Below are positions 9,094-15,758 of a stretch of DNA of 64,000 bases, one piece after another (position 1 is the first letter of the stretch; each line of letters opens with the position of its first letter). Location of the stretch: assembly GCF_002943425.1 (NCBI RefSeq), contig NZ_PTRA01000003.1, forward strand, positions 1 to 64,000. Reading direction: 5' to 3'. The position numbers were made by a program, and so were the translations under genes. The DNA comes from Siphonobacter curvatus (GTDB lineage: Bacteria; Bacteroidota; Bacteroidia; Cytophagales; Spirosomataceae). The notes under the pieces were generated by a model. That model was not told where the DNA came from. It ran no database searches and saw only the letters and a program-made list of their open reading frames with translations.

Positions 9094-10251
9094 ATGCAAG
9101 ATCGCTATGCACAACGGGGCGTTTCAGCCTCCAAAGAAGACGTTCATCAGGCCATTGCGGCTCTCGACAAAGGCCTTTTTCCTAAAGCTTTCTGTAAGAT
9201 CGTTCCCGATACGCTCGCGGGCGATCCGGACTATTGTACCGTCATGCACGCCGATGGAGCGGGTACGAAAACCGCTCTGGCGTATCTGTACTGGAAAGAA
9301 ACCGGCGATGTTTCCGTATGGAAGGGCATTGCTCAGGATTCCATCGTTATGAATACCGACGACCTGCTGTGCGTAGGCTGTACGGGGCCTATTCTGCTTT
9401 CCAGTTCGATTGACCGAAACAAAAACCGGATTCCCGGCGAGGTCATTTCCCAGATCATCAACGGTACAGAAGAAGTGCTGGCGATGTTGCGGGAATACGG
9501 CGTCGAGATCTACTCAACGGGCGGTGAAACGGCGGATGTAGGCGATCTGGTACGTACCATTACGGTGAACAGTACGGTAGTGGCCCGCATGAAACGTTCA
9601 GATGTCATTTCGAATGATAACATTCAGGCAGGAGATGTCGTGGTAGGTCTGGCTTCGTTCGGCCAGGCAACCTACGAAGATCAGTACAACGGAGGAATGG
9701 GTTCAAACGGACTAACTTCGGCCCGCCATGATGTACTGGGCCATTATCTGGCCTCGCTCTACCCCGAGAGCTTCGATCCGGAAGTGCCATCTGACTTGGT
9801 TTACAGTGGTTCGAAAAAACTGACCGAACCCGTAGAAGGTACGCCGCTGAACGTAGGACAACTGGTGCTGTCACCCACGCGGACGTATGCACCCTTTGTG
9901 AAAGCCCTGCTCAGCGAAATCCGTCCGAATGGAATGGTACACTGCTCGGGTGGTGCCCAGACGAAAGTGTTACATTTCATCGATAATTTACACGTCATTA
10001 AAGATAATCTCTTCCCGATTCCGCCGCTGTTCAAGCTCATTCAGCAGGAAAGCGGTACGGCTTGGTCGGAGATGTACAAAGTATTCAATATGGGTCACCG
10101 CCTGGAGGTATACCTGCCCGAGGGTCAGGCCCAGCGAGTGATTGAAATTGCCCATTCGTTTGGCATTGAGGCTCAGGTGATCGGTCGCGTGGAGGCCTTC
10201 GAAGGCAAACGCGTAACCGTGCGTAGCGAGTTTGGTGAGTTTGTGTATTAA
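9094..10251 (+). CDS. purM: PurM, phosphoribosylformylglycinamidine cyclo-ligase
   Basis: PurM (AIR synthetase) closes the imidazole ring in purine synthesis using ATP. The N-terminal YAQRGVSASK segment, the nucleotide-binding HADGAGTKTALAY, MNTDDLLCVG, and STGGETADVGDLV identify the family. A glycine-rich turn (SFGQATYEDQYNGGMGSNG) lies mid-protein. At 385 residues it is longer than the roughly 345-residue enterobacterial enzyme, matching the longer form common in Bacteroidota. It stands alone rather than in a pur operon. Confidence 0.93.
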   Translation: MQDRYAQRGVSASKEDVHQAIAALDKGLFPKAFCKIVPDTLAGDPDYCTVMHADGAGTKTALAYLYWKETGDVSVWKGIAQDSIVMNTDDLLCVGCTGPILLSSSIDRNKNRIPGEVISQIINGTEEVLAMLREYGVEIYSTGGETADVGDLVRTITVNSTVVARMKRSDVISNDNIQAGDVVVGLASFGQATYEDQYNGGMGSNGLTSARHDVLGHYLASLYPESFDPEVPSDLVYSGSKKLTEPVEGTPLNVGQLVLSPTRTYAPFVKALLSEIRPNGMVHCSGGAQTKVLHFIDNLHVIKDNLFPIPPLFKLIQQESGTAWSEMYKVFNMGHRLEVYLPEGQAQRVIEIAHSFGIEAQVIGRVEAFEGKRVTVRSEFGEFVY

Positions 10252-10279
10252 GCGGTAAATCCCGAAGTGCGTACGACGT

Positions 10280-10963
10280 ATGAATCCAGAAGAAATCCAG
10301 TCGATTGAACCTGCCTTGGGAACGGGTATCTACACGGTGCCCGATGTGGCTCAGATTTTGAGACTTCCCCTCACGCGGGTACGCCGCTGGCTGGATGAAT
10401 TCTGGAACGGACGACTTTCGGCAACGACCAAAATATCCTATTCCTGGGGGAAAGGCCGGGAGCGGGTGGTGAATTTTCAGACGCTCATCGAGTTTTACGT
10501 CTTCTTCAAACTGCGGGAGCTGGGTATCTCCACGCCCAAGATCCTGCAGGCTCACGAAGTCAGTTCACGCCTGTTACAGACGCCTTTCCCCTTTGCTTCT
10601 TCGTTTTTATTAACCGATAGTAAGACGTTATTCGTCGAAATTGGTAATGAAATCCTGATTACGGCGGATGCCCGACTTCAGTACGAGATCAAGGAAGTCA
10701 TGGAAGGGTTTTGCCGGAAGATTGAATTCGATGCCGATAAGCTGGCGTCGAAATTCTGGCCCCTGGGTAAAGACCGTTCAGTGGTGATTGATCCACAGCG
10801 GCAGCTCGGACAGCCTACCGTCCAGGGTACGAATATTCTGGCCGAAACCCTGCACCGGCTCCACCTGGGCGGAGAGGATACGCCTACGATTGCTCAACTG
10901 TACGGATTGACGCAGACACAGGTGGAAGAAGCGTTGTTTTTTGTTAATCGCCCGGTCCAATGA
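10280..10963 (+). CDS. DUF433-containing antitoxin of a VapBC45-like toxin-antitoxin pair
   Basis: The protein has 227 residues. Residues about 15-40 (TVPDVAQILRLPLTRVRRWLDEF) read as a DNA-binding helix-turn-helix. The C-terminal 60 residues match the DUF433 pattern: QPTVQGTNI, then a long helix, then a helix-turn-helix with TIAQLYGLTQTQVEEAL. This large two-domain build is like mycobacterial VapB45 (Rv2018) rather than a short classical VapB. Its stop overlaps the start of the next gene (ATGA, 10960-10963), the coupling expected for an antitoxin-toxin operon. It probably represses its own promoter. The role is inferred from domain pairing. Confidence 0.75.
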   Translation: MNPEEIQSIEPALGTGIYTVPDVAQILRLPLTRVRRWLDEFWNGRLSATTKISYSWGKGRERVVNFQTLIEFYVFFKLRELGISTPKILQAHEVSSRLLQTPFPFASSFLLTDSKTLFVEIGNEILITADARLQYEIKEVMEGFCRKIEFDADKLASKFWPLGKDRSVVIDPQRQLGQPTVQGTNILAETLHRLHLGGEDTPTIAQLYGLTQTQVEEALFFVNRPVQ

Positions 10964-11307
10964 ACGTATATATTGACGAAAATTTAGTGCCCTTTTTTCC
11001 TGAAGCGTTCCTAAATGAATTCAGCGTATGTCCGATTACGAGCGAGGAAACGATTCGTCAGGCGGATGGATTGTTGCTTTTACCGGAATTCAACGTACAT
11101 CGAACACCGTCCCAGCGGGCCGTCTATGAACGCTTGGGATTGCGAATGGTTTTCGTAAGCATGCCTGCCGAAGGGGTCTGGTATTTGAACGAAAGCGAAG
11201 CCCGCCGGAAAAAGTGGGCCGAGGTGCTCAAAAAGTGTAACAAGCACCCGGAAATTTCGGCCTACCGCTGCGATCTGAACGCCAGTCGTTTGCGGAGTTT
11301 ACTTTAG
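10960..11307 (+). CDS. Putative PIN-like (DUF5615-type) toxin
   Basis: This 115-residue protein begins MNVYIDENLVPFF, the start seen in Mut7-C/DUF5615 PIN-like proteins, where the first acidic residue (Asp6, with Glu7) helps bind metal. The rest is not strongly conserved to my eye. Proteins of this type paired with a DUF433 partner are treated as VapC45-like ribonuclease toxins; RNA cleavage here is inference. Its start codon overlaps the antitoxin stop. The TAG stop at 11305-11307 overlaps the stop codon of the oppositely oriented nadV gene by two bases, so the two messages have complementary 3' ends. Confidence 0.65.
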   Translation: MNVYIDENLVPFFPEAFLNEFSVCPITSEETIRQADGLLLLPEFNVHRTPSQRAVYERLGLRMVFVSMPAEGVWYLNESEARRKKWAEVLKKCNKHPEISAYRCDLNASRLRSLL

Positions 11308-12803
11308 TTACTGGCTTGCAAAAGGAATTTCCGCTGCTGCTGTAATCGGTTACGGATGTCGGCTAGACGGTGTTCTACTAGTAATTTCCCATCTTTGAAT
11401 ACGGTTTGTAATAAGCCACGCGTGGCCCCTTCCGGGCTTACCTCGTCGCTTAGACCGCTTACCCAGCCATTTTCTCCTTCCACTTTTATGAGTCCTTTGG
11501 CACTACGTTTGGTACCGTCATCGGTCTTCGGATCTTTGAAAATGGCCCGTCCTTCGCCATTGACTACGCCATAGGTCGCCTTCATGGCGAAGCCAAAGGT
11601 GTCGCGGGTGACGTACTGATAGGTGTAACTCCCAATGCCGAAAACCACATTCGTACTGGCAAAACCTTTATCCGCCAGCCGCTGGCAGATGGTTTGGCAA
11701 CGTTCCAGCGTAATGCTGTCTCCATAAATCAACCCCATGTGAGCGTCGAGTAGGCGGTAACCCGTGGCGGTGATCGTACCGCCAAACGTTTCCCACAAAC
11801 ACTCCACGGCTCCTTTGTAGGCGGGCGTTCCCACAGGAGCTGCCGGATCTCCACAGAGAATTAAAACCGGATCGCCGCTGTCGGGACGAATCACCACTTT
11901 GCCTTCCCGGCTCAGAATAGCTTCTTTCAACTCAGGCATGAATTCCGTAATCACCTGCCAGAAATCCCAGGTATCGCTGACAATACTAACCATCCCGCGT
12001 GGATAAATTTCGTTGATCAGGCGGCGGAAGGTATCTATCTCACCGCTTTGCGTACCCATGCACATGACGCTGTGTTCAGTAGCGGGAACACTACCGCCGA
12101 CCAGTTCTGTATCGACGTTGGCCCCGTAATAGGTTTCCAGGAAGTCGATGGCCGGAATGGTATCCGTACCCGTAAAACTCAGCAAGTGAGCGGCTCCACT
12201 CAGCTCGGCAGCTTCAAGTCCGGCCATCCCGCGAAAGCTGAAATCGTGCCCTTGCCAGGGGACAAAAGCAGTATCACCGCCCGTTTTTTCAGCGTATTGA
12301 TCCAGTAGATTCCGGTAATGAAACGCCGTGGTGGCACTGGTGCAGGGTAGCCAGAGAATGCAGGAAAGCAGGGTTTCCAGAAAGTTGGTCAGCCAGAAAA
12401 ATTCCGGTTGTGTATTCTGAATTGTAAACATCGGTACGCGGAAGGGCGTCAGTGTACCTTCGGATAGGGCCCGAATCTCCAGCGGCAAATAACCCAACTC
12501 GTGCAAGGCTTCGACGTGGTCGTACGTAATGGCTCCTTTGCCGAGGTAGTTTTCAATCCGTCGCTGGTATTTTTTTACGACTTCAGTTTTCGGTTTTTTG
12601 AAAAACTGCTCCTCAAATTCTTCCAGCAAATACTTCTTTATGAAGTATTGCAAGCCAAAGAAAACCACGTGATCGACGCCTTCAATGCGACTTTTACGGG
12701 GTGTGAAGTTGCTGTATACCAGTTCGGTACCCGTTGGGTATTGGTTGCGGTGATCGACTTTGTAACCGTCGGAGAGATGAATGGGATTCATAGCGAAAGG
12801 CAT
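11304..12803 (-). CDS. nadV: NadV, nicotinamide phosphoribosyltransferase
   Basis: NadV joins nicotinamide and PRPP to give NMN, the one-step route of NAD salvage. The protein (499 residues) starts with NPIHLSDGYKVDHRNQYP, the classic NAMPT entry, and has the SVPATEHSVM block carrying the conserved histidine and the phosphate-binding VVIRPDSGDPV. The start overlaps the prs stop by one base (TAATG), indicating translational coupling. A second ATG four codons in (12791) is equally possible. Together with prs it forms an operon behind an NrtR-like regulator. Confidence 0.93.
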   Translation of the reverse strand: MPFAMNPIHLSDGYKVDHRNQYPTGTELVYSNFTPRKSRIEGVDHVVFFGLQYFIKKYLLEEFEEQFFKKPKTEVVKKYQRRIENYLGKGAITYDHVEALHELGYLPLEIRALSEGTLTPFRVPMFTIQNTQPEFFWLTNFLETLLSCILWLPCTSATTAFHYRNLLDQYAEKTGGDTAFVPWQGHDFSFRGMAGLEAAELSGAAHLLSFTGTDTIPAIDFLETYYGANVDTELVGGSVPATEHSVMCMGTQSGEIDTFRRLINEIYPRGMVSIVSDTWDFWQVITEFMPELKEAILSREGKVVIRPDSGDPVLILCGDPAAPVGTPAYKGAVECLWETFGGTITATGYRLLDAHMGLIYGDSITLERCQTICQRLADKGFASTNVVFGIGSYTYQYVTRDTFGFAMKATYGVVNGEGRAIFKDPKTDDGTKRSAKGLIKVEGENGWVSGLSDEVSPEGATRGLLQTVFKDGKLLVEHRLADIRNRLQQQRKFLLQASN

Positions 12804-13630
12804 TAGAAAAGAGCGGGTGAAAGAGGAACTTGGGTCAGGGCGTCGCTGGAAAGCGTCTGGAAGGAATCAGTACTGAAGATCCGATCGTAGTAGGCGGATA
12901 ACTCGGTGAAGCCTCGGCTAAAGATTCCGTGACTAACGATTAGAACCAGTGAACCCGCTCCGTGCTGACGTAAAGCCTGGGCCAATTGCAGAAACGTGGC
13001 ACCGCCGTCGCAAATGTCATCAACTACGACGCAGGTCTGTCCCCGCAAATCGTCCGCGTATACCCGAACATCACTGAGCTGACCCGTAACGGTATTGCGT
13101 TTTTTGCTGCATTCCACGTAAGCAACGCCGAGACGTTGGGCCAGGGCTACGGTCTTTTTCAAGGCTCCGGCGTCCGGCGAAATGAGTAGGTAGTCTGAAA
13201 GGGAAGCAAGGCACGTTAGAGCAAACGTCTGATTGGAAATGACTTTTACGTTTTGCAGTAACGCAGGCGTGACGTCGGAATGTGGATCGAAAATCTGTAC
13301 TTCTTTGAATTGTAGAGCATTGATCAGATCTGCATAGATTTTCACCGTAAGGGCTTCGCCCACCTGCGTACAACGATCCTGACGAGCACCGGGAAAATAA
13401 GGAAGAAACAAATACAGGTTTTGTACACCCGCCCGCCGAAGGGCATCAACGGCTACCAGTAAAAGGCCCATATCCTGGAACGAGCGTATGCGGGTAGTCA
13501 CCTGAACGTCGGCTCCGGCGACGGGTTCCTGAATGCGAATGTGGGGCTCGCCGCCGTTGAATGTAAACGCCTCATAAGCCAAACCAGGGCCGTAGGGCTG
13601 AAAGGTGGGTTCGAGATTGAGAACTTTCAT
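12803..13630 (-). CDS. prs: Ribose-phosphate pyrophosphokinase (PRPP synthetase)
   Basis: PRPP synthetase makes phosphoribosyl pyrophosphate from ribose-5-phosphate and ATP. Seen: YFPGARQDR, FDPHSDV, and the PRPP loop VVVDDICDGGATF. At 275 residues it is shorter than the roughly 310-residue housekeeping enzyme; such short forms are typically paired with nadV, to which they feed PRPP. The ATG at 13630 is used; the open frame extends to a TTG at 13651, but that region is the operator. The start codon lies inside a perfect palindrome, so repressor binding would block this gene directly. Confidence 0.92.
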   Translation of the reverse strand: MKVLNLEPTFQPYGPGLAYEAFTFNGGEPHIRIQEPVAGADVQVTTRIRSFQDMGLLLVAVDALRRAGVQNLYLFLPYFPGARQDRCTQVGEALTVKIYADLINALQFKEVQIFDPHSDVTPALLQNVKVISNQTFALTCLASLSDYLLISPDAGALKKTVALAQRLGVAYVECSKKRNTVTGQLSDVRVYADDLRGQTCVVVDDICDGGATFLQLAQALRQHGAGSLVLIVSHGIFSRGFTELSAYYDRIFSTDSFQTLSSDALTQVPLSPALF

Positions 13631-13656
13631 ATTTGCGTATATTTTACGCAAATATG
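13628..13656. promoter_or_regulatory. Palindromic operator O1 over the prs start, probable NrtR-type site
   Basis: It is a perfect inverted repeat: CATATTTGCGTA, a 5-nt spacer, then TACGCAAATATG. Reading leftward, it contains the prs start codon and overlaps the likely -7 element. A second copy of the same core lies at 13694-13718. Confidence 0.8.
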
Positions 13657-13680
13657 TAGGAGGCCGATTAATCCTACAAG
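13649..13680 (-). promoter_or_regulatory. Candidate promoter of the prs-nadV operon
   Basis: On the minus strand, CTTG (13677-13680) is separated by 20 nt from CATATTTG (13649-13656), which matches TAnnTTTG except at the first base. The -7 element lies inside operator O1, so repression by occlusion is expected. Confidence 0.5.
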
Positions 13681-13693
13681 TAAATCAGGAAAA

Positions 13694-13718
13694 ATTTTGT
13701 GTAAAAACTACGCAAAAT
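13694..13718. promoter_or_regulatory. Palindromic operator O2, same core as O1
   Basis: ATTTTGTGTA, the 5-nt spacer AAAAC, then TACGCAAAAT: an inverted repeat with one mismatch and the same TTTGYGTA-N5-TACGCAAA core as O1. The two centres are 64 bp apart, about six helical turns, which would put two bound dimers on one face of the DNA. Confidence 0.72.
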
Positions 13719-13723
13719 AGAAA

Positions 13724-14428
13724 TCAGGGAATTTCGAAGTAGAAATTTTCGTGTTGCAGGGCCTGATAGCGGTCCAGATCGAAGCGATACAGCGAAGCAG
13801 GGCGGCCCCGGCCATCGGAGACTTTGGTGGATAATTCTTCAAGGATACCAAAACTAAGTATCTTCTTGCGAAAATTCCGCCGGTCCAGCGGTTGATCAAG
13901 GATAGTACTGTAGAGCCGTTCCAGATCACTGAACAAAAACTTTTCCGGCAGCAGGTCAAAGCCAATCGGTTGATACCGCAGTTTGGAGCGGAGTCGGGTG
14001 ATGGCTTTCTCCAGAATCTGGGCGTGATCGAAAGCCAGCGGGGGCAGTTCCTGCGTATCGAACCACTGGGCGTCCGTAGCATCCGTCGAAGCTTGTAGTG
14101 GCATGTTGTCCGAACGAATAATGGCCATATAGGCAATCGAAACCACCCGAAACCGGGGGTCCCGGCGGGGTTCGCCGAAGCTGAAGAGTTGTTCGAGGTA
14201 GTTGATTTTCAGGCCCGTTTCCTCCGAAAGTTCGCGTTCAACGGCCTGTTCCAGGCTCTCTGGCTCCGCAACGAAACCGCCCGGTAAGGCCCACTGTCCT
14301 TCAAAAGGGGCATACTTGCGACGAATCAACAGAACCTGTAGCCGATCCGAGTGGTATCCAAACACCACGGCATCTACCGTTAAACGAATTCCCTGTTGGG
14401 GATACTGAAAAGCTTCGGACATACGCAT
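13724..14428 (-). CDS. NrtR-like Nudix/winged-helix transcriptional regulator
   Basis: The N-terminal 150 residues form a Nudix domain with an intact Nudix box (GGFVAEPESLEQAVERELSE followed by ETGL). The C-terminal part (LFSDLERLYSTILDQPLDRRNFRKKIL, then GRGRPASLYRFD) is the winged-helix DNA-binding domain found in NrtR and in the related AraR of Bacteroides. NrtR proteins repress NAD synthesis genes and sense ADP-ribose or related nucleotides. Its position just upstream of prs-nadV, with two matching palindromes in between, supports the NrtR role. Because the Nudix box is intact, the protein may still hydrolyse a nucleotide. I start at the ATG at 14428; 14422 is also possible. Confidence 0.82.
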   Translation of the reverse strand: MRMSEAFQYPQQGIRLTVDAVVFGYHSDRLQVLLIRRKYAPFEGQWALPGGFVAEPESLEQAVERELSEETGLKINYLEQLFSFGEPRRDPRFRVVSIAYMAIIRSDNMPLQASTDATDAQWFDTQELPPLAFDHAQILEKAITRLRSKLRYQPIGFDLLPEKFLFSDLERLYSTILDQPLDRRNFRKKILSFGILEELSTKVSDGRGRPASLYRFDLDRYQALQHENFYFEIP

Positions 14429-14464
14429 GATAGTAGTCCACAAAAGTAAGCGTATACAGTTTAA

Positions 14465-15169
14465 TCACAGCCACTGCTTCAGTTCCAGTAACGAACTTAG
14501 CTGATACGTCGCCTCCCGTTCCGGGTAGAGTGATTGCCGGGGCCGGAAATAGGCAGCGTGCATACCCACGCCCAGGGCACCGGCTACGTCGGCTTCGGGG
14601 TTATCACCAATCATCAGCGATTCGCAGGCGGTACAACCCGCGGCCGTCATGGCATACTGAAACATTTCGGGTTCGGGTTTCTTGGCTCCGGCCCGCTTGC
14701 TGGTAATCACTTCCTTAAAATAACCCGTTAGCCCGCTGCTATCCATTTTGATGTACTGCACCTCGCCAAAACCGTTGGTAATGATGTGCATTTCGTAGCG
14801 GGGGGCCAGATACTCCAGCAATTCCAGGGCTCCGGGCAGTAAATGCGGTTTGTACGGGCAATTCGCCAGATACCAGTCCGTCCATTCATCACAGGAGCTA
14901 TCCTCCGGGCAGCCGAGTACTTGCAGTACCTGCCGGAAACGGCGACTACGGAGTTCTTCCTGCGAGATCTGACGGGTATCGTGCAGTTCCCAGAGTTCGG
15001 CGTTGACCCGGTGAAACGTTTGCTGCAAATCCTCCGCACTTTTTACGCCGATTTTCCGTAAATCGAAGGTTTCAAAAAGCTCTACGAGCGTTTCGTTGGT
15101 ATTGCGTTCGAAATCCCAGAGGGTATGGTCCAGGTCAAAAAAGAGATGTTTGTAAACCGTTTTGGGCAT
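14465..15169 (-). CDS. YjjG-type HAD phosphatase (noncanonical pyrimidine nucleotidase)
   Basis: YjjG-family HAD enzymes dephosphorylate nucleoside monophosphates, including modified pyrimidines. The protein (234 residues) has HAD motif I FFDLDHTLWDFERN (the DHTLWD form marks this subgroup), motif II ITNGF, a Lys in the KRAGAKKPEPEMF block, and motif IV MIGDNPEADVAGA. The start overlaps the end of the upstream nuclease-like gene by 35 bp on the same strand, so translation is probably coupled. Confidence 0.88.
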   Translation of the reverse strand: MPKTVYKHLFFDLDHTLWDFERNTNETLVELFETFDLRKIGVKSAEDLQQTFHRVNAELWELHDTRQISQEELRSRRFRQVLQVLGCPEDSSCDEWTDWYLANCPYKPHLLPGALELLEYLAPRYEMHIITNGFGEVQYIKMDSSGLTGYFKEVITSKRAGAKKPEPEMFQYAMTAAGCTACESLMIGDNPEADVAGALGVGMHAAYFRPRQSLYPEREATYQLSSLLELKQWL

Positions 15170-15758
15170 TGTTAAATATCTTCTTGTCCGTAATCTGCGG
15201 ACGGTGCGTCTCTAAAAAATCCGTGAACAACTCCAGCTCGTCGAGTAAAGGCTGGAAGTCATAGGTGTCGTAATGATAACTTTCGGTATACACTTCCTTG
15301 AAATCCGTAATCAGGTAATCCAGTTGTTTGATATTCCAGCTTTTCAAACCCAGCAAATACAGGGTCTGAAAGTGATGGGCGAACTTGGGAGGCTCGTACC
15401 GGGAGGTCGTTTTAATATCAATCGCCCGGTCGCCGCCCACTATGTCAATCAGTCCATAAAACTCCACATTCTTAATCGCCGTACGCACGAAAAACTGGGT
15501 TTTGTACCGCATGGGGAGTTGTTTTCGCATGGCTTCGATGATGGGAGCCGGAAATTGCTCTTCCCCCCGTCCGGTAGTCAAAGCGGTTTCAAAACTAATG
15601 CCCCGCTGCTGGGCGGGTGTAGTAGGTTGCGGGACCCGGTTGATCCGATCCAGCAGGTGCCGCTCCGTTACGTATAATTCTCCATCCGCGTTTCGGAGTT
15701 CGTGATGGTACCACGAAAACAGCTGCATTAGGGTGGGATAGAGACGGTATTTAATCAT
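15135..15758 (-). CDS. PD-(D/E)XK nuclease-like protein of unknown role
   Basis: I do not recognise a named gene. The 207-residue protein carries the pattern of a PD-(D/E)XK nuclease of the RecB/Cas4 type: RGISFE with Glu57, GLIDIVG with Asp105, AIDIKTTSR with Asp114 and Lys116, and then FQTLYLLGL, which matches the helix with the conserved Gln after the active site. No helicase, cas gene or restriction partner lies nearby. It overlaps the amidase gene upstream by 8 bp and the YjjG-type gene downstream by 35 bp, so all three are likely expressed together. Nuclease activity is inferred from the residues only. Confidence 0.7.
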   Translation of the reverse strand: MIKYRLYPTLMQLFSWYHHELRNADGELYVTERHLLDRINRVPQPTTPAQQRGISFETALTTGRGEEQFPAPIIEAMRKQLPMRYKTQFFVRTAIKNVEFYGLIDIVGGDRAIDIKTTSRYEPPKFAHHFQTLYLLGLKSWNIKQLDYLITDFKEVYTESYHYDTYDFQPLLDELELFTDFLETHRPQITDKKIFNNAQNGLQTSLF

